Assembly: GCA_964554665.1 (NCBI GenBank)
Contig: CAZKPP010000007.1
Coordinates: 1 to 52,304, forward strand
Source: UBA3263 sp964554665
GTDB lineage: Bacteria; Bacteroidota; Bacteroidia; Bacteroidales; Muribaculaceae
Direction: 5' to 3'
DNA: 52,304 bases
Shown here piece after piece: positions 43,424-52,304 of the stretch. How positions within the stretch are numbered: the stretch's first letter is position 1; every line of letters starts with the position of its first letter. The position numbers and the translations under genes are program-made. Under the pieces are notes generated by a model, which was not told the origin of the DNA, searched no databases, and saw only the letters and a program-made list of their open reading frames with translations.

Positions 43424-44623
43424 TTAGAGTTTTTCAACAATGTCGCGGGTGTCGCGGGCAATTGTCAGTTCTTCGTCGGTGGGAACAACCACTACCTTCA
43501 CCTTCGAGGCGGGGGTGGAGATAACGGTTTCGGTGCCGTGAACGGTTGCGTTGAGAGCCTTGTCGAGCTCTACGCCCATGAATTTGAGCTGTTCGCAAAC
43601 GTTTTCGCGCACGCCGGTCTGGTTTTCGCCAACGCCGCCGGTGAACACGATGATGTCAACGCCGCCCATTTCGGCTGCGTATGCGCCAACGTATTTAATA
43701 ATGCGCAGTTCATACATGTCGAGGGCGAGTTTGGCGCGTTCGTCGCCGTTTTTAACGGCAGCTTCGATTTCGCGCATGTCGTTGCTGATGCCGCTGATGG
43801 CTGCAACGCCGCTCTCCTTGTTGATAACCTTCTGAAGCTGGTCAACGCTCATTGCGCGGCGCTCCATAAGGTAGGTCAATGCGCCCGGGTCAACGTCGCC
43901 GCAGCGGGTACCCATCATCAGGCCTTCGGTGGGGGTGAGGCCCATCGAGGTGTCGATGCTCTTGCCGCCGACAATGGCTGCGATGGAGCCGCCGTTGCCG
44001 ATGTGGCAGGTAATGATGCGCTGCTTGGAGGGTTCCACGCCGAGAATTTCACACACGCGCTGCGACACGTAGCGGTGGCTCGTGCCGTGGAAGCCGTAGC
44101 GGCGAACGCCGTCTTCTTCGTAGAACTTATAGGGAAGGGCATACATATATGCCTTGGCGGGCATGGTCTGGTGGAACGCTGTGTCGAAAACGCCAACTTG
44201 AGGCACTCCGGGCATCAGCAGGTCGATGGCCTCAACGCCGGTCATGTTGGCCGGGTTGTGGAGCGGAGCCAGGGGGTAGCATTCGCGAACCATTTCCTTA
44301 ACCTCGTCGGTAATCAGCACCGAGCCCGAGAACTTGGTGCCGCCATGAACCAGACGGTGGCCAACGGCGTCGATGTCGGCCAGCGACTGAATGCAACCGA
44401 ATTTCTTGTCTGTAAGGATGTTGAGCACGGCGTTGATTGCGCCGTTGTGGTCAACGAGGCCGAGTTCTTTAATCTCTTTGGCGCCGTGGAATTTGAATTT
44501 CAGAAATCCGTCGGGCAGGCCGATTTTTTCTACGCCGCCTTCGGCGAGCACTTCTTCCGACGCAGTGTCGATAAGTTTATATTTAACGGAGCTTGAGCCG
44601 CAGTTGAGAACAAGGATTTTCAT
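43424..44623 (-). CDS. ackA: Acetate kinase
   Basis: Converts acetyl phosphate and ADP to acetate and ATP. 399 aa with the start block LVLNCGSSSVKY, HRLVHGG, and the phosphate-binding HIGNGGS motif. The start overlaps the pta stop (ATGA). Confidence 0.97.
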   Translation of the reverse strand: MKILVLNCGSSSVKYKLIDTASEEVLAEGGVEKIGLPDGFLKFKFHGAKEIKELGLVDHNGAINAVLNILTDKKFGCIQSLADIDAVGHRLVHGGTKFSGSVLITDEVKEMVRECYPLAPLHNPANMTGVEAIDLLMPGVPQVGVFDTAFHQTMPAKAYMYALPYKFYEEDGVRRYGFHGTSHRYVSQRVCEILGVEPSKQRIITCHIGNGGSIAAIVGGKSIDTSMGLTPTEGLMMGTRCGDVDPGALTYLMERRAMSVDQLQKVINKESGVAAISGISNDMREIEAAVKNGDERAKLALDMYELRIIKYVGAYAAEMGGVDIIVFTGGVGENQTGVRENVCEQLKFMGVELDKALNATVHGTETVISTPASKVKVVVVPTDEELTIARDTRDIVEKL

Positions 44624-45612
44624 TGGTTGCAGGTCATTATGATGGTTTTATAGATGTCTTCCCACGATGCGCCGCGGCTGAGGTCGTTGACCGGAGCGGC
44701 GAGGCCTTGCAAAACGGGGCCTACGGCCTGGGCGCCGCTGATGCGCTGAACGAGTTTGTAGGCAATGTTGCCGACTTCGAGCGAGGGGAAGACCAGAACG
44801 TTGGCGTGGCCGGCAACTTCGGAGTTCGGGGCCTTTTTGGCGGCCACTACCGGAACTATGGCTGCATCGGCCTGGAGTTCGCCGTCGAGGTCGAGGCAGG
44901 GGTCCATTTCTTTGGCTATGCGGGTTGCTTCAACAACGTTGTCAACGTCGGGGCCTTTGCCGGAGCCTTTGGTGGAGTAGCTGAGCATGGCTACGCACGG
45001 TTCAATGCCGGCGATATTGCGGGCGGTGTCGGCCGACGAAATGGCAATCTGGGCGAGTTCCTGGGCGGTGGGGTTGGGAACCACGGCGCAGTCGGCAAAA
45101 ATCATGATGCCGTCGGTGCCGTAGTTAACGCCTTCGGGCATAATCATGATGAACGCACCGGAAACCACGTTGATGCCCGGTTTGGTCTTGATAACCTGGA
45201 AGGCTGCGCGCAGAACGTCGCCGGTGGTGTTTTCGGCGCCGGCAACCATGCAGTAGGCATCGCCGGTCTTAACCATCAGGCAGCCCAGATACAAGGGGTC
45301 GGCGGCTGTTTTTTCGGCCTGCTCCGGAGTCATGCCTTTAGCTTTGCGCAGTTCGAGCAGAACAGGGGCATAGCGGGCAATAACGGCGGGGTCGTTGGGG
45401 TCAACAATCTGAGCCAGACCAATGGCTTCGAGGCCTTCGGCGGCGGCGAGCTCATTGATTTCGGCAGGGTTGCCGATAAGGGTAACCTTGGCAAGTTCTT
45501 CTGCAAGAATGCGGTTGGCGGCGCGGAGGGTGCGGGGTTCGGTGCCCTCGGCCAGTACCACGTGGCGTTTCAGCGAGCGAGCGCGCTCGGTCATGTGTTG
45601 TAGCAGGTCCAT
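44620..45612 (-). CDS. pta: Phosphate acetyltransferase
   Basis: Converts acetyl-CoA to acetyl phosphate. 330 aa, the short catalytic form without the DRTGG regulatory domain. Blocks KPGINVVSGAFIM and the later TKGSGKGPDVDNVVEAT are typical. First gene of the long minus-strand cluster, with a -7 box at 45648-45655. Confidence 0.96.
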   Translation of the reverse strand: MDLLQHMTERARSLKRHVVLAEGTEPRTLRAANRILAEELAKVTLIGNPAEINELAAAEGLEAIGLAQIVDPNDPAVIARYAPVLLELRKAKGMTPEQAEKTAADPLYLGCLMVKTGDAYCMVAGAENTTGDVLRAAFQVIKTKPGINVVSGAFIMIMPEGVNYGTDGIMIFADCAVVPNPTAQELAQIAISSADTARNIAGIEPCVAMLSYSTKGSGKGPDVDNVVEATRIAKEMDPCLDLDGELQADAAIVPVVAAKKAPNSEVAGHANVLVFPSLEVGNIAYKLVQRISGAQAVGPVLQGLAAPVNDLSRGASWEDIYKTIIMTCNQ

Positions 45613-45647
45613 ATTTTTGGTATACTTGAATTTTATTTAGTTTGGTG

Positions 45648-45677
45648 CAAAGTTACGAAAAAATTATGAGAAACTAA
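45648..45677 (-). promoter_or_regulatory. Promoter of the pta-ackA cluster
   Basis: The minus strand carries TAACTTTG (45655-45648), an exact -7 box. The -33 region is weak (TTAGTTTC at 45677-45670). It gives a leader of ~30 nt and is the only clear promoter for the eleven genes down to 32928. Confidence 0.6.
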
Positions 45678-45685
45678 TAATCGGT

Positions 45686-48061
45686 TTAGTCAAATATGTT
45701 GTCAACAGCGGGGTCGTCAGACGAAGTGTCGGTCAGCACGCCCACATCTTCGCCGGCGCAGAGGTCTACGTCGGCCGGGAATGTGAACTGCGCGCTTTGC
45801 GAGTAGCCGAGATTCTTGTCGCCATAAACCTTTGTCAGGAATTTGCCGAGTATGGGCAGGGCCATAGCCGCGCCCTGGCCCTGGGCCATGGAGTTGAAGT
45901 GAATCGGCTTTTCTTCGCCGCCAACCCAGGTTGCGGTTACCAGTTCGGGGGTGAAGCCCATAAACCAGCCGTCGGAGTTGGAGTTGGTGGTGCCGGTTTT
46001 GCCGCCCATCTGAGCCGTGAGGTTAAAGGGCGCGCGGCGCAGGCGGTTGCCGGTGCCGGAGTCTACAACGTTGAGCAGAATCGAGAGTATGCGCCAGTAG
46101 GCACGTTCGGAAATAACCTCGGTGTGGGTTGTTGTGAACTCGCTGATAACGTTGCCGTTGGAGTCGGCTATGGAGGTTACGAACAGCGGGTCGGTGCGCA
46201 TGCCGCGGTTGGCAAAGGCCGAGTAGGCGGTAACCATTTCCTTGACCGACACGTCGCAGATGCCCAGGCAGAGCGAAACCACCGGGTCGATGTGGTTGTT
46301 GATGCCGAAAGAGTGGAGGTTATGGGCAAACGTGGCGGGCGAGAGCTGGTCCATCAACCGGGCCGAAATCCAGTTGTTGGAGTTGGTCAGCGCCCAGCGC
46401 AGGTCAACCATTTCGCCCACGCGGGAATTGCCGGAGTTGCGCGGCTGCCAGGGGCGGCCGTTGGCGTCGTAAATCGTGGGCTGTTCGTTCAGGAACTGGT
46501 CGCACGGGGTGAACCCTTCCTCCATGGCGTAGGTATAGAGCAGCGGCTTGATGGTCGAGCCGACCTGGCGGCGACCGGTGCTGACCATGTCGTATTGGAA
46601 AGCCGAGAAGTTCGGACCGCCGACGTAGGCCTTGACGTAGCCGTTGCGCGGGTCCATGGCCATGAATCCGGAGCGCAGAAACGATTTGTGGTATAGAATC
46701 GAGTCGCGCGGGGTCATGATGGTATCGGTCCAGCCCTGATAGGTGAATACCTTCATTTCGGTGGGCTGGCGGAAGTTGTTTTCGATTTCGGCAGCCGACA
46801 TGCCCTGCTTCTTGAGGTTATGGTAGCGCTCCGAATCGCGCATGGCGCGGTTAATGAGGTTTTGGATAGCCTGTTCGCTGATTTCGCCGCGGTTGGTGGA
46901 GTAGGGGCCGAGTTTCGAGCCTTTTTTCTCTTTCCAGAATGCGGGCTGCAGGGTGTTGCTCAGGTGGTCGACCATGGCATCTTCGGCATACTGCTGCATG
47001 CGCGAGTCGATGGTGGTGTAGATTTTCAGGCCGTCGGCATACATGTCGTAGTGCGAGCCGTCGGGCTTCGGGTTCTTTTCAATCCAGCCGTAGAGCGGGT
47101 TTGTGGCCCAGGCTATGGAGTCGTCGACGAAGCGCTGCTGGTCCCATTTGGGGTAGCTTGAGCGCGAGGGCTTTTTTGCGCCGAGCATTCGGCGGAGCTC
47201 TTCGCGGAAATAGGGTGCGAGGCCGTCTTTATGGTCGACTTTATGGTAGTTGAGCACCAGCGGCAGCGCCTGCAGCGAGTCGCATTCGGCGGCGGTTATG
47301 TAGCCGCCCTTTTCCATTTGGCTTAAAACGGTGTTGCGGCGTTCGCGGGTGCGTTCGGATTTGCGGATTGGGTTGTAGAACGACGGATTTTTCACCATGC
47401 CTACCAGCGTTGCGGCCTCTTCAATGTTGAGGTCGAGCGGGTCTTTGCCAAAATAGACCCATGCCGCCGACTTGATGCCCACGGCGTTATAGAGGAAGTC
47501 GAACTGGTTGAGATACATCTGAATGATCTCCTCCTTGGAGTAGAAGCGTTCGAGCTTAACGGCAATCATCCATTCAACGGGCTTTTGAATGGCGCGCTGA
47601 AAAATATTGGAGCTGCCGGGCGAGTAGAGCTGTTTGGCCAGCTGCTGGGTCAGCGTAGAGCCGCCGCCGGCCGATTTTTGTCCCAAAAGGACTGTTTTGG
47701 TCATAGCGCGGGCAATGGCCTTGGCGTCGATGCCCGAGTGGTCGAGAAAGCGGGCGTCTTCGGTTGCAATGAGTGCGTCTATGACGTGTTGCGAAATGTC
47801 GGAGTAGTCGGCATATACGCGGTTGCCTTTGTCGCGGAAGTAGCGGCCCAGTTCCTGACCGTCGGCCGAGTAGACCACCGAGGCGAACTTGTCGGTAGGG
47901 TTCTTCAGGCTTTCAATGTCGGGCATGTAGCCGATAACGCCGTTATAAACAAGGCAGAAGAGCAGGGCCACGAAGAGCACCCCGGCTCCAAAAGCAACCC
48001 ACAGCGCCTTGATTATTCGGCGCGTGCGGGTTGCATTAGGTTTCGGTTTTTCAGATGTCAT
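45686..48061 (-). CDS. Penicillin-binding protein 1A (transglycosylase/transpeptidase)
   Basis: Class A PBP that polymerises and crosslinks peptidoglycan. 791 aa: one N-terminal membrane helix (~15-38), GT51 domain (~60-240) with EDARFLDHSGID and GGSTLTQQLAKQLY, and a transpeptidase domain with GSTIKP (catalytic Ser-x2-Lys), SNN and KTGTTNS. Its ATG shares a base with the stop of the GH16 gene (TAATG), so it is coupled to a secreted glucanase-like protein. Confidence 0.95.
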   Translation of the reverse strand: MTSEKPKPNATRTRRIIKALWVAFGAGVLFVALLFCLVYNGVIGYMPDIESLKNPTDKFASVVYSADGQELGRYFRDKGNRVYADYSDISQHVIDALIATEDARFLDHSGIDAKAIARAMTKTVLLGQKSAGGGSTLTQQLAKQLYSPGSSNIFQRAIQKPVEWMIAVKLERFYSKEEIIQMYLNQFDFLYNAVGIKSAAWVYFGKDPLDLNIEEAATLVGMVKNPSFYNPIRKSERTRERRNTVLSQMEKGGYITAAECDSLQALPLVLNYHKVDHKDGLAPYFREELRRMLGAKKPSRSSYPKWDQQRFVDDSIAWATNPLYGWIEKNPKPDGSHYDMYADGLKIYTTIDSRMQQYAEDAMVDHLSNTLQPAFWKEKKGSKLGPYSTNRGEISEQAIQNLINRAMRDSERYHNLKKQGMSAAEIENNFRQPTEMKVFTYQGWTDTIMTPRDSILYHKSFLRSGFMAMDPRNGYVKAYVGGPNFSAFQYDMVSTGRRQVGSTIKPLLYTYAMEEGFTPCDQFLNEQPTIYDANGRPWQPRNSGNSRVGEMVDLRWALTNSNNWISARLMDQLSPATFAHNLHSFGINNHIDPVVSLCLGICDVSVKEMVTAYSAFANRGMRTDPLFVTSIADSNGNVISEFTTTHTEVISERAYWRILSILLNVVDSGTGNRLRRAPFNLTAQMGGKTGTTNSNSDGWFMGFTPELVTATWVGGEEKPIHFNSMAQGQGAAMALPILGKFLTKVYGDKNLGYSQSAQFTFPADVDLCAGEDVGVLTDTSSDDPAVDNIFD

Positions 48062-50685
48062 TAACGGATAACGATTTTCTGCGATTTGGAACCTTGTCGA
48101 ACAATGTAGACTCCGCTAACCGAGGGGTTGGCCACGCGGCGGCCGGCAAGGTCGTAGATAACAACGGGTGATTCTTCGTCGAAGGAGTCGGCAAGGCGGA
48201 TTTCTTCAATGCCGGCGTCGGCGAAGGGGTCGTTGGTTGCGGGCGCGTAGAAGTCGGGGTCATCGCCGTTGCCTTTGATGGCGCTGGTGTATTTGCCACC
48301 CTTCTTCTGGTAGGCGCGAACATAGTCGAAGTTGGTGATGTATTCGAAGTTAACGTCGGGGTTGGCGGCCCAGCTGCCGTTGCCTACGCTCTGGTTAACG
48401 ATAACGTAGAAGGGCTTGTTGAACGGCCAGCAAACGTCGGGCAGATAGTAGGGCGAATCGGGTTCGGAATAGTGTTTGTTGGGGTAGGTGAACACTTTTT
48501 TGCCGTCGAGGTAGAAGTAGAGGCCGTCTTCGTCCCATTCCAGAGCGAATACGTGGAAGAGGTCCATGTTGGCCGGAGTCTGCTTGGTGCTTGCGGGCGA
48601 GCCTTCTTTGGGGGCTACCGGCCAGCCGTTGTAGGTTTTCCAACCGGTCCAGCCGGAGTGAATGGTGGTGTGAACGGCATCCTGGGTGTTGATAGATTCC
48701 CAGATGTCGATTTCGCCGTTGTTGGGCCATTTATTAAGGCTGCCTGACAGGGTAGAGCCGGTGGGCATCATCCAGAATGCGGGGAAGTTGCCGGTGTGTT
48801 TGCGGGTTTTGGCGCGGCATTCGATGTAGCCGTAGGTCATGGCAAATTTGCCCTGCGAGTTGATGGCGCCGGAAATCATCTGCAGGTTGCCTTCGGCTTT
48901 GGCAACGTCTTCGGGGGTTTTGATGCAATATGAGTTGTAGTAGCCGTCGTCGAAGCGGTTGACAACCTTGTGGCCCGCGGCGGTCAGCGACACGAAGCGG
49001 TTCCAGGCCGAGCCGCGCCAGCCCTGGGTGATCCAGCGATTGGCATCCATGGTTGTGCCGGAGAATTCGTCGCCCCAGATTTTGGTCCATTCCGAGTTTT
49101 CTTCTTCTTTGTAGAGGGCATAAACCGCAAGGTCGCCGTTAACCAGGTCGGAGGGGATAACTACCTTGCCGTCGGCATCGAGGTCGAGTTGTTCGTCGGC
49201 CCACTGGCGGTTGCCGGCAATAAACTCGTCGCCATAGATGTTCTGGCCGTGGCGAACTATTACGAAGTTGGTGGTGAAGCCGGGCAGCGAGGGCTTAACG
49301 GTCAGGGCTATAGGCTGCAGGGCGGGATAGGTTTCGAGCATCGGGTTTTCGCTGCCGTCGAGAATAATGCCGTTGAGGGCAAACGGACGGTAGGAAACCG
49401 TGGAGTTATGAACGTTGATGAGGAAATCGACTTCGCAGTCGTTTTCTGCCTGAACGCGAGCGCGGTAAATGCCGTTTTCAATCGTGGCGGGAAGTTTGAT
49501 TTCGCCCATCTTGGCCAGGGTTTCGGCGGTGGCTACCGGCGAAGCGAATTCGCCTTTCTGGTCGGTGTCGATAAAGAGCGAGAAAGACTTGGCGGGGCCG
49601 GAATAGGAGCAGCTCAGGCGGAGCGGCTGGCCTTTGACAACGTTCATGGCTTTGTCAACAAAAGTGTGGCGGGCGGTGGTGCTCACCGAGAGCAAAACGT
49701 CGTTGACGGTAATCGACTGAATGCCTTCGGTAGCCGCCTTTTCGCCGGAAATGGTGGTGGGATATTCTTTAACGCCACCGAGTTCGGCGTCGGATTTGAA
49801 CTTGGCAACAACTGTTGCGCCGGGCACGATGGCCGATGCGTCGACGGTTACTTCGCCGTTTACGGCGGCATAGCGGTTGGCGGCGCCTACAATCTTGTCG
49901 GCCAGCTCAAGGCCTTCGGGCAGGGTGAATTTGTTGGCGATTTCGAGGTTTACAAAGTGGAAGCCTTCGTCTTCGGTGCATACGAAGGTAACGGTGCCGT
50001 CAACTTCGTTATACGAAGCCTGAATGGCGCCATGTTCGCTGGTGATGTCCAGCTGGTTAACGCTGCTGAAAGGCTCGGTAACAACAACGTAGGCGTCAGC
50101 AATGCCGCCACCGCGTTCAACAATGGTGGGTTCAACGGCGCAGCCGCCTGGGTCAACGCTGTTGTAGTCCTGAATGAAGCGGGCGCGATAGGTGCCGGGC
50201 TTGGTGGTGGCAACGAAATCGGGCAGCAGGGTGCTGTTGCCGACGGCATCGTTGCGGTTCGGGTCGCGGGCTTCTACGCCGGCCGAGTTAACGCCTTTAT
50301 AGTGAGAGTAGCTAACGAGGTCCTGGGGTTCTACGATGTTGCCTTCTTCGTCGGTTTTGATATTGAAGGCGCCGTCGTTGCTCCAGTCAATCCAAAGATA
50401 GGTGTTCATCCAGTTGCCTTCGGTGGTGTAGACTACCGAAACGGTTTTGCCGGGCAGAAAAACGAATGCTTTGTTGGTGCAGTCAACGTAGAGGTTGCCG
50501 CCGGCTTCCTGGCCAACGGTCAGAGTTTGTTCGGGCAGGGTGCCTGAACCGAAAGTAACCGCCTGAATGGTGCGGGCGGGCGAGGTTTTCACCTGTTTGG
50601 TGCCTTCGGGGAAGTTGATGGCATAGTCAGCCGATGCCGACAATGCTGCCGCCCCAAGGAGAGATACGAAGATGAATCGCTTCAT
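48061..50685 (-). CDS. GH16 laminarinase-like enzyme with GEVED-like N-terminal region
   Basis: Secreted 874-aa protein. The start is taken at the ATG at 50685, directly before the signal peptide (~1-19); the longer frame includes 14 unlikely residues over the promoter. Residues ~40-205 resemble a GEVED-like domain (LWIDWSNDGAFN), followed by beta-rich linker domains (~210-520). The GH16 domain (~535-800) has the catalytic motif E658-I-D660-I-W-E663, characteristic of beta-1,3-glucanases and related enzymes. The last ~25 residues form a sorting-type tail (GVYIVRQG...). Target glycan is open: beta-glucan or a mucin-type chain. Confidence 0.9.
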   Translation of the reverse strand: MKRFIFVSLLGAAALSASADYAINFPEGTKQVKTSPARTIQAVTFGSGTLPEQTLTVGQEAGGNLYVDCTNKAFVFLPGKTVSVVYTTEGNWMNTYLWIDWSNDGAFNIKTDEEGNIVEPQDLVSYSHYKGVNSAGVEARDPNRNDAVGNSTLLPDFVATTKPGTYRARFIQDYNSVDPGGCAVEPTIVERGGGIADAYVVVTEPFSSVNQLDITSEHGAIQASYNEVDGTVTFVCTEDEGFHFVNLEIANKFTLPEGLELADKIVGAANRYAAVNGEVTVDASAIVPGATVVAKFKSDAELGGVKEYPTTISGEKAATEGIQSITVNDVLLSVSTTARHTFVDKAMNVVKGQPLRLSCSYSGPAKSFSLFIDTDQKGEFASPVATAETLAKMGEIKLPATIENGIYRARVQAENDCEVDFLINVHNSTVSYRPFALNGIILDGSENPMLETYPALQPIALTVKPSLPGFTTNFVIVRHGQNIYGDEFIAGNRQWADEQLDLDADGKVVIPSDLVNGDLAVYALYKEEENSEWTKIWGDEFSGTTMDANRWITQGWRGSAWNRFVSLTAAGHKVVNRFDDGYYNSYCIKTPEDVAKAEGNLQMISGAINSQGKFAMTYGYIECRAKTRKHTGNFPAFWMMPTGSTLSGSLNKWPNNGEIDIWESINTQDAVHTTIHSGWTGWKTYNGWPVAPKEGSPASTKQTPANMDLFHVFALEWDEDGLYFYLDGKKVFTYPNKHYSEPDSPYYLPDVCWPFNKPFYVIVNQSVGNGSWAANPDVNFEYITNFDYVRAYQKKGGKYTSAIKGNGDDPDFYAPATNDPFADAGIEEIRLADSFDEESPVVIYDLAGRRVANPSVSGVYIVRQGSKSQKIVIR

Positions 50686-50724
50686 GATTGGTTGATGGTA
50701 TAAAGAATTAGGTAAATATTTCCG

Positions 50725-50755
50725 CAAATTTACGAAATTCTTTTGACCTGCGCAA
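50725..50755 (-). promoter_or_regulatory. Promoter of the GH16-PBP1A operon
   Basis: On the minus strand TTGC (50755-50752) and TAAATTTG (50732-50725) are 19 bp apart, ~40 nt before the ATG at 50685. Confidence 0.75.
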
Positions 50756-50797
50756 CCTTACGTTCAACTTTTTGCTGAGACTTGTTTTTTGCTGCGG

Positions 50798-51580
50798 TTA
50801 GTTTTTCAGCGCAAAGAATCGGCGGGCGTTGCCGGTGGTGATTTCGTCGACCGTCGAAACCGGAACTCCGAAAATGTTGGCGAGCGATGCGGCGATGTAG
50901 GGCACGAAGGCCGACTCGTTTTGCTTGCCGCGCATCGGCACCGGGGCGAGCCACGGCGCATCGGTTTCGAGCAGAATGTTGTTGAGCCCGATGTGGGGCA
51001 CTATTTCGGGCAGCTGCGATTTCTTGAAGGTGAGCACGCCCCCGATGCCGAACATAACGTCGGGCTGTATGCGCCGCAGGGCGTCAACATCGTCGGCCGT
51101 GCCCGAATAGCAGTGGAAAACCAGCTGCGGCAGGCGGCCGTTGCGGGCGCGTAGCAGGTCGAGCATTTGCGGCATTGCCTCGCGGCAATGAATAATGGCG
51201 GGGAGGCCGAGGCGGTCGGCCAGGTCGAGCTGCGCCTCGGCGGCGCTTAGCTGCAGCGGCAGTTGGCTTTGGTCCCAATAAAGGTCGAGGCCGATTTCGC
51301 CTACGGCCACATAGTCGCCGCGGTTGGCGGAAAGCTCGTCGGAAATGATTTGCAGGTGGCGGGCGCAGGTTTCGGGCTTCACCTCGGTGGGATGCAGGCC
51401 GGCGCACATGGCGGTTGCCTGCGGCCGCAATTCGTGGAGAGAGCGTATCTGAGGTATGGAATCGGCATCGACCCCCGGAAGGACCATCATGTCCACTCCG
51501 GCGGCCACTGCACGGTCAACGACTTCGGCCCGGTCGGGGCCGAAGTCGGGAAGATAGAGATGCGTATGGGTATCGATCAT
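50798..51580 (-). CDS. tatD: TatD-family metal-dependent hydrolase
   Basis: 260-aa TIM-barrel metallohydrolase, a 3'-5' exonuclease type acting on DNA. Metal ligands H5 and H7 in MIDTHTHL, EIGLDLYW with the bridging Glu, HCREA, and HCYSG are visible. I chose the ATG at 51580, which shares a base with the gdhA stop (TGATG); the longer frame lies antisense-like over gdhA. Confidence 0.92.
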   Translation of the reverse strand: MIDTHTHLYLPDFGPDRAEVVDRAVAAGVDMMVLPGVDADSIPQIRSLHELRPQATAMCAGLHPTEVKPETCARHLQIISDELSANRGDYVAVGEIGLDLYWDQSQLPLQLSAAEAQLDLADRLGLPAIIHCREAMPQMLDLLRARNGRLPQLVFHCYSGTADDVDALRRIQPDVMFGIGGVLTFKKSQLPEIVPHIGLNNILLETDAPWLAPVPMRGKQNESAFVPYIAASLANIFGVPVSTVDEITTGNARRFFALKN

Positions 51581-52304
51581 CAGATTATGCCCTGGGCGAG
51601 CATGGCGTGGGCAACCTTCATGAAGCCGGCAATGTTGGCGCCTTTCATGTAGTTGATGAAGCCGTCGGGTTCGGTGCCGTAGGTTACACACTGCTGATGG
51701 ATGTTTTCCATGATGAAGTGGAGCTTCTGGTCAACCTCTTCGGCGCTCCATTGCAGGTGCATGGCGTTCTGGCTCATTTCCAGGCCCGAGGTGGCAACGC
51801 CGCCGGCGTTGACTGCCTTGCCGGGAGCGTAGGTGGTGCGCGATTCAATGAAGGCGTCGATGGCTTCGGGGGTGCAGCCCATGTTCGACACTTCGGCAAC
51901 CATTTCCACACCGTTGGCTATGAGCTGCTTGGCGTCGTCGCCGTTGAGCTCGTTCTGGGTTGCGCAGGGCAGGGCAATGTCCACTTTCTGTTCCCACGGC
52001 TTGCGGCCGGCAAAGAACTTGGCGGAGGGGAATTTTTCAACGTAGGGCTCAACAATGTCTTCGCCGGTGGCGCGCAGTTCGAGCATATAGTTGATTTTTT
52101 CGCCCGAAATGCCGTCGGGGTCATATACGTAGCCGTCGGGGCCCGAAATGGTAACCACTTTTGCTCCGAGTTCGTCGGCCTTGAGGGCAGCGCCCCAGGC
52201 AACGTTGCCGAAGCCGCTGATAGCCACTGTTTTGCCGGCGATCGACGAGTTTTTCATGCGCAGCATGTTTTCAACGAAATAGAGGGCGCCGAAGCCGGTG
52301 GCTT
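51580..52304 (-). CDS. gdhA: Glutamate dehydrogenase, C-terminal part (runs off the window)
   Basis: The 3' ~240 codons of an NADP-type hexameric glutamate dehydrogenase, which joins ammonium to 2-oxoglutarate. The reading frame continues to the window edge, where it encodes ATGFGALYFVEN, a conserved internal block; a Rossmann motif follows (VAISGFGNVAWG), then the C-terminal helix. The start lies beyond 52304. It is coupled to tatD by a one-base stop/start overlap. Confidence 0.93.
   Translation of the reverse strand, partial: ATGFGALYFVENMLRMKNSSIAGKTVAISGFGNVAWGAALKADELGAKVVTISGPDGYVYDPDGISGEKINYMLELRATGEDIVEPYVEKFPSAKFFAGRKPWEQKVDIALPCATQNELNGDDAKQLIANGVEMVAEVSNMGCTPEAIDAFIESRTTYAPGKAVNAGGVATSGLEMSQNAMHLQWSAEEVDQKLHFIMENIHQQCVTYGTEPDGFINYMKGANIAGFMKVAHAMLAQGII

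Noticed and set aside
48970..50547. 525-residue antisense open frame in the GH16 gene
   Set aside because: Same codon-bias effect; the sense strand encodes a complete secreted enzyme.
1..52304. Insertion sequence, integrase or prophage genes
   Set aside because: No transposase, integrase or phage structural motif was seen in any credible coding region.

Overview
The window looks like chromosomal DNA of a gut Bacteroidales, most likely a Muribaculaceae-type genome (inference). Reasons: promoters fit the Bacteroidota pattern TTTG / 19-21 bp / TAnnTTTG; several secreted proteins end in type IX-secretion-like C-terminal domains; and the content is typical (BspA-like leucine-rich proteins, DUF5686 outer-membrane protein, GH95/GH2/GH20/GH16 enzymes, serine-type sulfatase, meso-DAP dehydrogenase). 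No tRNA, rRNA, CRISPR array, transposase or SusC/SusD pair was recognised.

Layout. 1-2743: a ~320-nt structured leader RNA with its own promoter and terminal hairpin, then a BspA-like surface protein. 2819-13947 (minus strand): GtrA-sulfatase operon; superoxide dismutase; GH20 hexosaminidase-mtaB-glycosyltransferase; and a coiled-coil protein-MgtC-KefB envelope/ion operon. 14099-27581 (plus): GH95 fucosidase-like, very long GH2 beta-galactosidase-like, GlcNAc-kinase-like ATPase, serB, mscL, murI, dusB and a GIN-domain protein. 27611-32860 (plus): an AT-richer accessory island with an AlbA_2/Schlafen-type protein, ~775 bp of non-coding DNA (candidate small RNA, 33-bp palindrome, second copy of the leader RNA), an 81-aa orphan, a HEPN-like protein and a second BspA-like protein. 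32928-45612 (minus): eleven tightly packed genes from pta-ackA down to a CYTH protein. 45686-52304 (minus): GH16-PBP1A operon, tatD and the 3' part of gdhA.

How they work together. Sulfatase, GH20, GH95 and GH2 would together remove sulfate, GlcNAc/GalNAc, fucose and galactose, the caps of host mucin O-glycans; the GlcNAc-kinase-like protein could take up a released sugar. MurI, Ddh, PBP1A, the polyprenyl synthase and PlsC serve envelope building. Pta-AckA makes ATP and acetate, Gdh assimilates ammonium.

The most interesting item is the duplicated leader RNA. The two copies (about 55-373 and 29470-29779) keep promoter spacing, stem layout, a GNRA-capped arm, an identical loop block and a long terminator, while several stems change sequence and keep pairing. 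Both lie upstream of BspA-like genes that share a nearly constant C-terminal module but have unrelated N-terminal halves. I read this as an undescribed cis-regulatory RNA controlling modular surface-protein cassettes; I could not match it to any RNA family I know.
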